A stretch of DNA of 64,000 bases, taken from NCBI GenBank assembly GCA_039720395.1, contig CM077828.1:23602717-23666716 (forward strand), read 5' to 3'. Both the position numbers and the translations under genes were made by a program. This stretch comes from Liquidambar formosana (taxonomy: Eukaryota > Streptophyta > Magnoliopsida > Saxifragales > Altingiaceae). Positions 23,184 to 34,782 of this stretch are shown here, piece after piece. Numbering within the stretch: the first letter of the stretch is position 1; the number at the start of each line of letters is the position of its first letter. The notes beneath the pieces were generated by a model. That model saw only the letters and a list, made by a program, of their open reading frames with translations. It had not been told where the DNA came from and ran no database searches.

Positions 23184-23590
23184 AGCTTTATTATGAAGTT
23201 AAAAGCCCAAAAATTCAAGAGCCCATCTCAATAGGTAGACTCTTATATATTTCTCAAAATTATGGAGAAGCCTTCCACTTTTTAATTAAACTCGTTCGAT
23301 TTTCACATATTTTTATACAATTTTTATTTATCAGTTCTGCATATCCTATATTTCAAAAAGTTTATGTATTTATCATTTTTTTTATTATTTAACTTAGTTT
23401 AGCTTTTTCTTATTTATTATTTATTTTTTTTGGGTACAAACTTAGTTCAGTTTAGTCGATGACCTAATGGGCTTAAAAGGTTGTTGGGCTGATCCATACT
23501 GAAAAGATGTCTAGCAGCTACTTCTAAATATGCAAATTTCTGAACTTTATCATTTTTCTACTACCCCCAAAAATAAAAAGGAAAAAAAAA

Positions 23591-23875
23591 GTGCCATTTG
23601 TCACTGTTGATCCCAATAAAGGGGGTCTTGAAATCTTGATCAATATTATGAATAAGGTTTATCACACTCGATGGACCATTTCTAATCAGATCCAACATAT
23701 TCACAACCGTCATGGTTTGTTTTCGGGTCTTAGACAAGATAGTCGTGCAGCAGATTTTGTGGCTAACTGGGATCATAGAATAGATGAGTCTTGTACTTGG
23801 TTTAACAATTTTCCGAGGAAGCTATGGTCTAAGTTTATGGAAGATTATGGTATTGGATTTTTTTCGTTGTACTAG
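23591..23875 (+). pseudogene. RNase H-like C-terminal fragment of a non-LTR retrotransposon
   Basis: A 94-codon open frame ends with the pattern RAADFVANW, then a run of spaced aromatic/Pro residues (NFPRKLW) and a hydrophobic tail. This matches the C-terminal part of the RNase H-like domain (RVT_3 type) widespread in plant LINE-type elements. The N-terminal catalytic half (INVDGA-type strand) is not seen upstream, so it is a fragment and not a gene. Confidence 0.6.
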
Positions 23876-23910
23876 ACAATCCGAGGAAACTTGAGTACAC
23901 ATTATACCAC

Positions 23911-24027
23911 AAGCACTGAGGCCTAGTGGTATGTGGGTCACCTGGGATGTTGGTTGTTAAGGGTTTGAGTCTCTCCAATGTAACGAGAAAAAAAAAAAAG
24001 GAAAGAAAGAAAGAAAGAAAAAAAGGC
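23911..24027 (+). mobile_element. tRNA-derived SINE-like insert
   Basis: An A-box-like GCCTAGTGGTATGTGGG at 23921 and a B-box-like GGGTTTGAGTCTC at 23961 are spaced about 40 bp apart. An A-rich (GAAA)n tail runs to about 24027. This is the layout of plant tRNA-derived SINEs. The target duplication was not resolved. Confidence 0.6.
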
Positions 24028-24460
24028 AAGCTTGAGCGTGTTATGAACCACTTAGACTTGATTTTGGCTCGTCATTAACCTTTTTTTTTTTTTTTTTTTT
24101 TTTGGTGCGATGCTATTAACTTACACTAGAACTCAAGAGGTATTAACTTTTCTTAGCCTTTTGTTTGGATCTTGGAAGGAATGGAAAGGAAATGAAAGGA
24201 AAATCATAAGAAGCGCTTAAGAAAGAAATCGTTTTTTACCAGTTTATTAATGCATTTCCCAGCCCTTTTCCTCCTACTTTCCAAGCTCCAGACGAGGCCT
24301 ACATGTATTAGCTAATCAAGAGTAATTTCCAAATGTAGATGTTTATTAATTTGTAAGTACGGTAAATAAATAAATTAGCTTAACATGCAATAGAGAAACC
24401 AAGCTGAACCCAATTAACTTAGCCAAGCTTAGTACTTCCTCTTTTTTCATTTCTTCCCCC

Positions 24461-24574
24461 TTTTTTTTTTTTTTTTTTTTTTTTTGGGTACAATAAGAGG
24501 GATTTGAATTTCTAACCTATCCTACTCCTATCCTTTGGGCCATCCGCTCTTACCATTAGGTTAACCGAGTGGCT
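24461..24574 (-). mobile_element. SINE-like insert, minus orientation
   Basis: On the minus strand it reads GCCACTCGGTTAACCTAATGGTAAGAGC (A-box region), later GAAATTCAAATCCC (B-box region), then a long poly(A) seen as the T run at 24461-24485. Related bodies occur near 35345 and 58128. Confidence 0.6.
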
Positions 24575-26534
24575 TTCTAAGCTTAGAGTTGCTCCATTGA
24601 GCTGAGTTTGTTAAGCAACGTACCAACATGTGGCATCCAATAACTAGGTCAACCCAATAAGGGGTTTTTTTTTTTTTTTTTTTGGGTGAGAGAACAAAGA
24701 AGAGGAAGAGGATATGATGCTGAGAACGATGACGATGATATTGATAACGACAAGGACACTAAAAAGGAATGGTGATAATTATACTGGACAACAACATGCA
24801 AGCTAAATCCTATCCTCATGTCCGGATCGAGGGAGGAAAAAAAAAAAACAAAGGAAAGAAAAAACCTGATCTTAAGTCTTTAACATTTTTTGAGGTATAA
24901 TGGTGAATCATCATATCATTGAATTAAGAGACTCATATAACCCAATTTTGATTAGTTTCTAGCGGGCGCTATGAGGAAGAACCCACACCAAGCTCACTTC
25001 TCGGATGAAGATCTATTCAATGATTTTAACCATTGACTAGAAGATAGTCTGAGTGCATGAAATTGATCCATTCAATAAGCAACCAAACAAGCAAGGCCAA
25101 CCAAAGAGGTTATGGATATATATACTATTGTTGATGGTGCTCTCCATGCCTTAAAAGTAGCTGTCCTCAAAGTGTTTGGATTTCGAAGTTCCAATCATAG
25201 TATGGGAGAGGTTATAGATCGACCACAACCCATTTGGCTAAAGACCATTTGGCCAAAGATACCACAGACGAAATGACAACAATGGAAAGTTGATCCACTC
25301 ACCACTTACAATTGCTATATGATTTAGATTTGCTTAGGAAGCTTGAGATATAGTCCAATTATTGTCCTGATTTCTTGAATATTCCAATTTATTCAAGAAA
25401 AATAGTAATTCTCTATACCACTTAAGGCAGGAATCAAAATCTAGTTTGCAATTATATTTTTTCTTTCAATTGTCAGTCAAGTGAAACTTCTAGTTTGGAA
25501 CAAAAGGGAAGCATTATTGCTGTAATTATTATAAGACCACTTGGTAATCATAGCTCTTTTGTGGTTCTTAAATCGTAAGCATTGTGATTAGTAGAAAGAT
25601 GTCCATCATTAGGCTAAGCAATTTGTGGAAATTAAGGAACAACTGAGCCAAGTAGTGCATTGTTGATGCTCAGTTCAATAGACCCAAAAAGCATTTCTGA
25701 GTTCAGCTAAAGCTTGAGTGCATTTTGAACTACTTAGATTTGACGTTGGTCCTTTAACGTCGTTGTATTTGTAAGTAAATAATTAGTTAGAATAACAACT
25801 AATATCAGGATAAATCTAACTTAACCAAGCTTGCTTAGTGTTGCTTGATCTGGGCTTGTTAAGAAACCAATTTAAGAATTCAAGCTCAAGATTAGCTTGT
25901 TTAGGCAAGTGAAGGAGTACATCTAATGAGCTCGAAACAAGCTGAGTACATACCCAAATCAAGATTGACTTGGCTTAGTTCATATTTGATGTAATACAAG
26001 TGGCTTTCGGATTCTATAGAAAAATTTGACCACCAAAAGTAACAGCGCGCATCAATAGGAATCAAAGGTCCCATTGATCTTAGAATCAGCATGAAATTTG
26101 GTGGTATAATTAGAAATGCAGAGGAGATCTTCAAGCTTCATGCTATGTCCTGAACTCTTCACTTTTGACCCTAATTTCTTTCAGTTCAGCCATCAAAGTT
26201 GCAGTTTTGACATTTTAGAAAAATTTCATTATAGTAATAATTACGTAGAACCCATAATCACTTTGCATCGATTCTGTCTTTGTTCTAGACTTTCCTATTT
26301 AGTTCAAAATTTCATTTTTAGTTCTATGTAGATAGGGATTGTAAGATACAAGAAAAATCACATCATGGTTAATAAAATTCATATTTTATTCTTTCTAGTG
26401 GATTCCAGACCCTTGGCTATTTAAGAACCCTGCAAAATAATCCTGAATAGGGTTCCCCTTGCTGTCCCAATTTTTCAGTTTTATCCATGAAGGGGGAATA
26501 ATAAGTCTTACCATGACAACTACAGCTACATCGA
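24575..26534. other. Intergenic, contains one arm of a diverged segmental duplication
   Basis: No gene is supported. 24690-25310 is similar to 27110-28310: shared AGAGGATATGATG-TGA and AAGGAATGGTGATA blocks, then TTGATCCACTCA near the end. The remainder is featureless AT-rich sequence. Confidence 0.5.
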
Positions 26535-26851
26535 GGCTCTTTTCCTTAAGTAGTAAGTTTTTTTAAAACTTTATTCAACTACTGTATAATTTTCAACTTT
26601 ATTCCCAAATAAAGATAAATCGTGGCTAGCAATCACGATTTTAATAAAATCGTGGCTAATAACCACAATTTTAGGTTGGGCTAGGGAGAGGGATTTCATA
26701 TGCCCAACCTAAAATCGTGGTTGTTAGCCACGATTCTAATAAAATTGTGGTTACTAATCAACCACGATTTATCACTGTCTAGAAATAAAGTTGAAAATTA
26801 TACAATAGTTAAAATAAATTTTTAAAAACTTACTATTTAGGGAAAAGAGCC
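26535..26851. mobile_element. Mutator-like hairpin MITE, 317 bp, with 10-bp TSD
   Basis: Perfect 11-bp terminal repeats GGCTCTTTTCC / GGAAAAGAGCC are flanked by identical GCTACATCGA at 26525-26534 and 26852-26861. The two arms are inverted copies over most of the length, for example AAATCGTGGCTA-TAACCAC against GTGGTTGTTAGCCACGATT. A central loop holds GGGCTAGGGAGAGGG. A 9-11 bp duplication points to Mutator-like elements. No ORF. Confidence 0.9.
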
Positions 26852-26861
26852 GCTACATCGA

Positions 26862-26934
26862 TCTTTCTAGATTTGGCCCAAAATAAAAAAATTAAAAAAA
26901 ATAAAAAAACCTACAGCTACATCATAAATTTCCT

Positions 26935-26965
<31 letters not shown>

Positions 26966-28586
26966 GCTGTGATTCATTTCATTAATAGTTGCTTGAATTG
27001 CTTCATTATTTCTCTAACAAACTATTATCCCACAAAGATACTGAAATTAATCCAGTAACCTTGATCAGTAAACCCTAGTTGCTTTGGTTCTTTTGATGTT
27101 GCTACCAGTAAACACGTGACAACGGCAACAGGAAAAAGCTAGGAAGAGGATATGATGATGATAACGATGAGGGTGATATGATAATGACAATGACACTGAA
27201 AGGAATGGTGATAGCATGGTTGTAATAGACAGCTGCATGCTCTATCTTACTTTCACATTATATAACACAAATCAACCTCTAACAATATTCCTTGAGGCCT
27301 TTGTCGAATCATCATGACGTACTAAACAGCCACACTAAGCAAGTACACTTCTCGAATATGATCTTTTCGTAATCCCTGTGGCTTCTAAAATTAAATTTCA
27401 CCACCAACAATCTTAACCGACAACTAGAAAGTAGGCTACCACCCTGGCGGTAGCGTAATGCTATATGGCTTACTCTTTTGTGGTTTGATTTTAAATGATT
27501 ATAGGTTTGAAACATGGCGACGCCTCCGATAACATTTTTCATGATGACCGGCTATGCATCTATTAGGTTTTTGGTGGAGTTAGGATGATGCGTGTGTTTG
27601 CCATTTGGGTAATAATTATAACTTAAATCGGGCATTCTTTAACGGGTAGAGGCTCACGACCAAGGACAGATAGCTATCGTTGATCCCCCTTCTACCTTTT
27701 TCGTTTATTAAAAAAAAAAAAAAAACCTAGAAACTAGCTAGTACGAGTGCAAGAAATTGAACTAGTCAAATAAAAAAACAAATAATTAAGCAAGGCCATT
27801 AAGAACCAAAACCCACATGAATACATGATGTTTCAGTTTTGGACATTCTATATATCATCTTTAATGGTGCTTCATGGCCTAAAAGTTATCCTCAATAGTG
27901 TTTTGAGGTTTCAATCATAGCATATATATGAGAGGTCTATTAATTATAGGTGAATAGAAATAGAATTATTATAATAATGTAATTAAGATATGTATCTCAA
28001 TCCCAATATTTGAGATTGGATTAGTGTGATTTGATTAGGAAGATAAATATTTGATTAATCTTAGGTTATCTCTTTTCCATATTTAGTCTATCTTTGGACT
28101 TTTATTTAAACTAATTAAGCAATTCTATTATTGATGAGAATTCAGATATTCAATATTAATAACCACATGGACAGTTCTATCAAATTGCACCATACATAGC
28201 ACAACCCACACCACAACTATTGTAGTAGTGCCATTTGGCTAGCTAGAGATAACACAAATTACACGACAACAAATGGAAAATTGATCCACTCAAGATATAC
28301 AATATATATTTTCAAATTCAAGCTTATAGTAAAAAGGAAACTGCGCGCAGAAAACAAGGGAGAAACTGGTTCTCCAAAACCTTGCTCTTAATATATCTCC
28401 TGTTTTTTTTTTTGGCTAAGGTGCTCTAAACATGTCTCACACATATATTGATAAAATTATCAGGGTTCCCTGTCACAAACTTGAGCTCAAAGGTACAATA
28501 CTGAAAGAAAAGATGCCTACGATAACACATAAATGTGGACAATACATATAGAATGATGAGGAAATTAAGGTTCTTAGTTATAGGAG
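26862..28586. other. Intergenic, second arm of the segmental duplication plus insertions
   Basis: 27110-27434 and 27725-28310 correspond in order to 24690-25310. They are broken by the SINE-like insert at 27435-27724 and extra sequence at about 27940-28190. (TA)n lies at 26938-26960. No gene is seen. Confidence 0.5.
27435..27724 (+). mobile_element. SINE-like retroposon with poly(A) tail and imperfect TSD
   Basis: It begins GCTACCACCCTGGCGGTAGC with an A-box-like GGCGGTAGCGTAATGC, then a B-box-like ATAGGTTTGAAAC at about 27504, and ends in a run of 16 A. It is flanked by AACTAGAAAGTAG (27422-27434) and ACCTAGAAACTAG (27725-27737). The paralogous arm carries one uninterrupted GACTAGAAGATAGT at 25035-25048, which looks like the empty site. 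Confidence 0.65.
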
Positions 28587-29381
28587 CTAGGAGGATGTTG
28601 TTTGATTAACAACTGGGTATTTCTGAGCATTCTTTATTATCTTGGTCAGTGCAGCTTGGCCAAGATCAAGTCCACAAACATCTGCTAGTTGAACCAGATA
28701 GAGTAGGACATCTGAGATCTCCTCTTCTAAATGCTCCTTATCTTTAGAACTCCAATTGGGTAGTCCCCTTGCTACTTCTCCCTTCCATTGGAATATCTCA
28801 GACAACTCTCCTACCTCTCCGACCTACACAAATCAATACAAAAACGTAAGAAATCAAAAAATGATACATATCGTTTGTAGTAGGTTTGTAAAAGGGGGTT
28901 TTTTTTTTTTCCTCAACAGGCAAGATGGAGAGGAAAAAAAGTTACCAGACCACACATCAGCATGACTAAATAAAAGTTATAAAGTAGCACAAAAGACTGA
29001 TAAACACGCCACACTCCAAAAGCCTAAGCAATATATATCGGTACATAGTAGAGCTATAAAGTATTAGGTACTTTTTTTATGTAATGGGTACAATGGGGAG
29101 GGAAAAATGTCACACAGGACAACATGACTGAATAAAGATGATAAAATAACACATAAAACTAAGAAGCATGGCAAACTTCAAAAGCCTAAACAATACATCT
29201 ATTTACACAGTAGAGCTATAAATGAAGTATTAAAATACGTACTTACCAGAGCTAGAAGGAGATTCCTAGGACTGTGATATTGATCCCATCCTCTTACTTT
29301 AGAAAATTCAGCAAGCGTATCTCTAAGTTCTTGAAGGGAAACATCCTTGGTTGCTCTTGCACACCCATGGCCATTCTCCAT
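28587..29381 (-). CDS. MazG-like dCTP pyrophosphatase (RS21-C6/DCTPP1 type)
   Basis: Two exons on the minus strand: 29381-29247 and 28823-28587. The GT-AG junction (GCTCTG/GTAAGT and GTGTAG/GTCGGA) is phase 0 and gives 123 aa. Family members hydrolyse dCTP or modified dCTPs to the monophosphate, cleaning the nucleotide pool. The all-alpha NTP-pyrophosphatase motifs are present: SKVRGWDQYHSPRNLLLAL, then EVGELSEIFQW (the E-x2-E metal site) and KEHLEEEISDVLLYLVQLAD (the E-x3-D site). The two metal-binding motifs are kept together on exon 2. Length is typical of the short plant proteins. No transit peptide is evident, so it is probably cytosolic. The intron (28824-29246) contains a two-copy tandem repeat. 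Confidence 0.92.
28944..29240. repeat. Two-copy tandem repeat, about 165-bp period, mostly in the dCTP pyrophosphatase intron
   Basis: Shared blocks occur in order twice: CA-CATGACT-AATAAA-, AATA/GTAGCACA-AA, CTCCAAAAGCCTAA-CAATA, CAGTAGAGCTATAAA. A third relative lies at about 5340-5500 (CATAACCACACATA..., ACTCCAAAAGCTTAGAC). Origin unknown, possibly a dispersed transposon fragment. Confidence 0.65.
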
Positions 29382-30187
29382 CTCCTCTTGTCCAATTTTG
29401 TTTCACCTTAGCTCATGCATCCACATATTTAAAGACAACTGAGAAACAGAGATGGGTTGTTTGATAGCCTTCAATCTTTTTCCTTTTTGGAAGAAAAAAT
29501 GCACTATTTGGTTACTTAGTGGAGGAGCACTTGAGTGTGCTCTCGAAGCAATAATCACGTGAGATATGGGAAACATGTCCCTATTTTTCCAGTCATGACT
29601 TGATATCACTTACTCCCCACCTGCATATTCTTTACTAGGAAATAGGAATATATATATATAGGCAACACATGGTCTACTACCTGATATTGTCTTTGAGCTC
29701 TCATCCATATCTTCCTTTCTTTTTGAGAATCTACCTTTGTTCCAAGCCAATTTGGACTCATTCCCCTTCCACCCCCTTTCTCCCCTCAAAACTTAATGAA
29801 TGGTAAAATTTAGAGATATAGTACAAAAGGAAGTTAAGGACCAACAAAGAACTTTGCTTCTTTATTTTTTTTTGTTTTTGCTCATGGATGCTAAGTGGAC
29901 AAACAGACATCATGGGTTATCTTCTGCTTTATAGATCCCGGAAATTGCGATTCCAATCTGGACAATTGTCCACATCAAGCGCCAACAAATCCATTAGCTT
30001 ACATAGAAGATGTACGCGTATTCATGTGCTTGTGCTTGGCGTGTTCCGGATATTGCGAGTCCAGTCTGGACAATTATCGACAATTAATGCAAGAAAACCC
30101 ATGAGCTTGGGGAAAAAAACATGTATGGACATTTATGCATGTGTTTATGCTCAATATGTTCATGTGCTCCGAGGCATCAATTATGCA

Positions 30188-30232
<45 letters not shown>

Positions 30233-31696
30233 TTTGTAAGATATCAATTGACACTAATCAATAGCAGTCATAAAGCTGTAATATTTTGGAATGTTATATC
30301 AGCTTCAATGGATCATATGCATAATTGCTATGAATGGTATCCTGAACTAAAGTTTTCAATGATCTCATAATGCTTTAAAATTGATAAATTTATCTGAGGT
30401 AGTTTCCAAGGCAATTATGACACCTCTAATGGGCATTGTGAAGGCTAGGCAGTCCATAAATCCAGTACCCAATTAAGGTTTACTTTAGTGGCATTCACTT
30501 TTTGCTCTTTCTTTTCACATGAGCTTTTTACACATAGCATTTTCTTGATGATGATAATAACTATGATGATGCAAACTGTGTTGGGTAATTTGGCCTCTAG
30601 GTCCTTCCAATTCAAAGAAAAAAATTGTACAACAAAGTAGAATTACAGAGGTGGAGAGGTAAGCCACTATGATGATGCAAGCGTTGTATGTTATGCCTAA
30701 GTTCGAATCCCCATAGGAATACCCGTCCTCATCAACTTACTATCCCACTAACTATATAAGTATATAAATACTTATATATGAGTTCCACCCCCAGTACTGG
30801 AGGTGAAGAGCAAGCCTTTAAATGGATCTTACAAAATACAAGAGAGAGTAGATCCTCATCAATTTTGCATTGGGAATCTTTCTTTATCGGTTTATCCATA
30901 GGGCACTATGATTCAAGGCTTCTTCCCCTCACAATACAGGCTTTGAGTTTGAGGGTTCCTTAGATGCATATGTATTAATATATATTATCGCCCTACTTCC
31001 AGTAGTAGCCAACTTAATTTCCTTAAGCCATTTGGTCTTCCTCATATGCCCCCAATTTTAAAGGTCACAAAACCCTTCTAGGGCACTCGAGCCCTAAAAA
31101 CTGTTCCCCATAGCACAACACTCCCCAAATTAGCCACTGGACTATAAAAGCAGCCCCAGTGCAACAATAACAAATTCTAATCTCCTCCTTTAAGTGTTCT
31201 TTTTCCCTCTTACAATATCCACCAAAGAATCTGAAATCAAACCCCAATCACATTCTCTTCCAACATTTCAGGCAGCGGAATGCCACAAACTATGCTCTCC
31301 TTAGTCCCATATCACAATTCCTTCATTACATATTCAATGATCCCACTTTTTCACATGTTCTTCACCCACTTTAGGACTAATATATAAAAATCCTTTCTCA
31401 ATGGGTCCACCAAAGAACAATGGCTACCCCAGTTGTTCACCCCATCTTCAATCCCTATAGGCCTAGCTAAGAACAGCCCATTCACAATGGGTCCACAAAA
31501 AAATGATGGCTATCGAACAATGTGGCTGGATGAATCTAGCACCGTTGATACAGTTCCTTTGATCAAATGAGCAAAGCACGATGTCATGTTTATCCCAGCA
31601 GGACCAACTGCAAAAGTTGACAAGCGGAGAATGATCTTTCCTATTGAAAATGTGTACACCAACTAGTTTCTTAAGTAAGCAACCACTCTAAGGTAT
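29382..31696. other. Intergenic upstream of the dCTP pyrophosphatase gene
   Basis: Contains a two-copy tandem duplication at 29938-30160, (CT)n at 30191-30227, and a tRNA-like B-box (AAGTTCGAATCCCC) near 30703 that may mark a SINE remnant. No gene supported. Confidence 0.5.
29938..30160. repeat. Two-copy diverged tandem duplication, about 108 bp
   Basis: Copies start with CCGGAAATTGCGATTCCAATC and CCGGATATTGCGAGTCCAGTC and share CTGGACAATT. Both go on to ATGAGCTT/TTAGCTT, an ATGTA segment and TTCATGTGC/TGCATGTG. The open frame through it has no known match and is not called a gene. Confidence 0.65.
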
Positions 31697-32239
31697 ATGG
31701 AAGGCGTTGGTCAACCCAACACAGTATCAGGTTTAGCCCAAATCGAAGTCTCTTCAGTGGCAACTCACCTCTCTATGAATGACCTCCAAGCATGGAATGA
31801 AGATCTATGGTTGTGCACCCTCAATAGTTTCACTTGTCACCATTTAAAGAGCTGGGCCGCTGGCCTAGCAGGACCTGTTCTCATTGTCCTCCAAAATATA
31901 TCAATCATCCTAGGGCCCTAATGCACATGGTTTTTACAGCAATGGCTTCATATTGTGAAGTAACATGCATCAGTTGCCAGATAAGAGCATTTTTGAGATT
32001 GGGTGTGAACAAAAAAAAATCCCAGTTTTGTCATTGCCCTTTCTAATATCATTTCTCAGCTGTGTGAAATCTTTTATCAGTTGCAACATATCAATATACA
32101 AAACCTTAGCTATATACATGCTAATACCTTTTTAAGCTTGTGTGTATCTGCCTAGCTGTGAGGAAAAGAAAAAGAAAGAAATTCAAAAAGGGAGAAGAGT
32201 CATATTTCCTGTTAAAGTAGTCTCTTTTCAATGGTATGC

Positions 32240-34300
32240 TGCTCATTTATACAGCAGGAGATCTATCTCCAACTCCAGTTCAAGCTTTGCTGCTGCAGCC
32301 TCTTGCTCTTCGGCTCTCTTTTTTTCCCCAGTAAGCATGAAGGTCAATAATGTGTGTTCTGCCTTGACAGCTGCTTGAACGCAATCTCATCGAAGCACCA
32401 AATTTTACACAATTCACACCACTGTCGCCGGTTTAATTTTTTTTACCTTCCATCTTTCCTACTGAGTTCCAACTCTTGTAGTTTAGCCCTGTGCATTCCA
32501 CTGTTTAAGTGCAGCTTAAACATAGATTCATCCTCGCACAAAATTTTTCACAATTCATGTCACAATTCATGCACAATTCGCACAACTGTCGCTGGTTTGC
32601 TTTCCTTCTGCCTTCTTTCCTACTGAGTTTCAACTCTTGTACCTTATCCCGGTGCAGTCGACCTCTATAGTGCAGCTTGAGATTCAAGACACCTGAGCAG
32701 TACACTTTGCAAACATTGCAAAATAAGTGATCAGTCTGATTCTCAAGTACGTGATTACCATCAAGTAGAGGTAAATACAGAGGTGGCAGGCACTGAAGGC
32801 CACTCGCAAAGACAGAACTGAGCTGTAGAAACATGTCCTGACAGGGGTTCATCAATATATAAAACTTGCTGTAGTAAAAACAAAACATCAAGTACTACCA
32901 TATAGACTTGAACTCTATATTTACCACTACTTGAGACGTGATTACCATCAAGTAGTGGTAAATACAGAGGTGGCAGGCACTGAAGGCTGCTCGCAGATAG
33001 ACTTGAACTTGGGCTTGAACTTAACCTTGTCCATTGCTCTGGTCTAGGACTAGGACTAGGACTAGGACATGGAACCTGACACAAGAAAATATGGTAGTTC
33101 ACAAGATCAAAAACAGAACTGAGCTGTAGAACCATGTCCTGACAGGGGTTCATCAACGTATAAAACTTGCTGTACTAAAAACAAAAAATAGAGGCTAAGA
33201 AGCACGGACACTGACACTACCACGGTTGCAACGCAACACGGACATGTCGACACAACAAATCCTCAAAATCAAGGGTAAGACATGGCAAGAACACAAACAT
33301 TAATAAAATATATTTTTTATACTCCATATACATAATCAAATAAAATCCCATAGCACCTCGGTGGTAGACACTGAGGGGTTGATTTTCAAGTATAAACACA
33401 ACCACAACATCTCTACCTATATCAATGTTCAATCTCTTGATCAAGCACCGACACATTTACAAGCAATTTAATTTGTTAAATCATCTAATTTTGCCTGCAA
33501 AACTAAAATACAGATGACAGGCAAGAAGCAATTTTGATTAACCTACTAATTGGTCTGAAATTCTATAAAAATTAATGACTACTGCAGCGAACAGATCACT
33601 TTTGCAGTCACGAATAATAAAGTGAAGTAAAGAGTTCAGCATCCTAATGTAAACATAGGATGAATTCTCACATGGGAAGGCAAAAGGACCATCCTAGAGT
33701 CACTGTGTGGATGGAACAGCAACATCTCCACCTATAAATCTTTGTTTCAAAACTCTTAATCAAAACCTAACTAATTTGGGAGCAATTTGATTTGCGAACA
33801 CACTTTGTGACCCATAATGGGCAGGAGACAGTCATGATCAACCATCACTAATCTAAATTCTATAAATTAAAGACTATAGTGGACAAGTAACTTTTTCTTT
33901 CACATATCAAGGAAATAATACCAAATGCTCAGAGACATGAAAGCTTAAAACTCACTACATCAACCTTGCAGTCATCAAGATGTAGTCAACACTTAGGCAG
34001 CATAATACAAAAATCATCTGAATACTCACATGGGAAAAAAAAAAGGATTATCCTAAAGTTACCATGTGGTTGCAGCCGCAACATCTCTACCTATAAATCA
34101 AAGCTCAAACTCTAGATGAAAACTGCAACATCAATAGTATACTCTAGATGAATCCTCACCTGGGAAGGCAAAGGGAGCATCCTAGAGTCTCCATGTGATT
34201 GTAACTGCAACATCTCTACCTTCTCCCGATTCGCCAGCTCCCCTTTGGATCTCACGTTCCACTGGCATATAAAATTGCATTTGGTCTCCTGATTCATCTC
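32240..34300 (-). pseudogene. Decayed U1-type zinc-finger paralogue
   Basis: Collinear with the intact gene at 36161-38186, read on the minus strand. The upstream exon (about 34300-34163) keeps EKVEMLQLQ but has four C at plus-strand 34240-34243 where the sister has three, a 1-bp insertion that shifts the frame. The downstream region keeps one recognisable finger (CNVCKVYCSG...HYRGRLH). The second and third fingers are broken by frameshifts and stops near 32500-32520, 32440 and 32360. A tail like the sister's (AEEQEAAAAKLEL) survives in another frame. An internal partial duplication (32754-32880 against 32939-33180) also disrupts the exon start. An altered single-finger product cannot be excluded. 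Confidence 0.65.
32754..33185. repeat. Partial tandem duplication inside the zinc-finger pseudogene
   Basis: GTGATTACCATCAAGTAG-GGTAAATACAGAGGTGGCAGGCACTGAAGG occurs at 32751 and 32938. ACAGAACTGAGCTGTAGAA-CATGTCCTGACAGGGGTTCATCAA, then TATAAAACTTGCTGTA, occurs at about 32810 and 33113. The first copy has lost the exon start and intron border that the second keeps. The order of quoted blocks is identical in both copies. Confidence 0.85.
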
Positions 34301-34782
34301 TCTTCCAAAATGACCACTGAAGAAAATTGGAAATAGTGCCGTAAAAGATTGGTTTAGGGTTTGTTTTAGGAATTCGAGAAACGTTGAGATTTCGAAGCTT
34401 TACAGCCATTTGTGATGGCTGTTGTTGGCGAGAGAAACCACCGGAACGATCGGTGGCTGAAACAGGGGAGTCTGCTGTTGTTGAGAGAAGAGGGAGGAAC
34501 CGAATCCGGTGGCGATGGAGGGGCGTAGGTGGGTGTGGACGACGGAGTGCTGGAGGAAGAGGTGGAGGATGGGGTTCCGACGGAATCAGGAGGAAGAGGC
34601 CCGAGCGACCAACCAAATGAGTGACTTGTGGAGCTGGGGAGAGGAAAAAACCTAATAACACAAAAGCGGAGTTACTAACATCGCTTTCATTATAATTTTT
34701 TTATTATAATTTTTTTTTGGCCATATCCTAGGGGCCAGATAACCAACCCTTTACTATTTTACCTAGTTAAACTTTATTTTTT

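Noticed and set aside
29888..30370. 160-codon plus-strand ORF across a tandem repeat and (CT)n
   Set aside because: The frame passes through microsatellite and repeat sequence and resembles no known protein.
30640..30780. B-box-like AAGTTCGAATCCCC suggesting a SINE or tRNA
   Set aside because: No cloverleaf, no clear A-box spacing and no poly(A) tail, so it is left as a possible remnant only.
31065..31290. Minus-strand ORF with KREKEHLKEEIR, like the MazG motif of the nearby dCTP pyrophosphatase
   Set aside because: Only about 12 residues match (KEHLEEEIS). The flanking EVGELSE and DVLLYLVQLAD motifs are absent in all frames, so it is probably chance or too decayed to call.
34384..34620. 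Plus-strand Arg/Gly-rich ORF
   Set aside because: It is the complement of a Pro/Ser-rich region upstream of the zinc-finger pseudogene. The composition is an effect of GC-rich strand reading.
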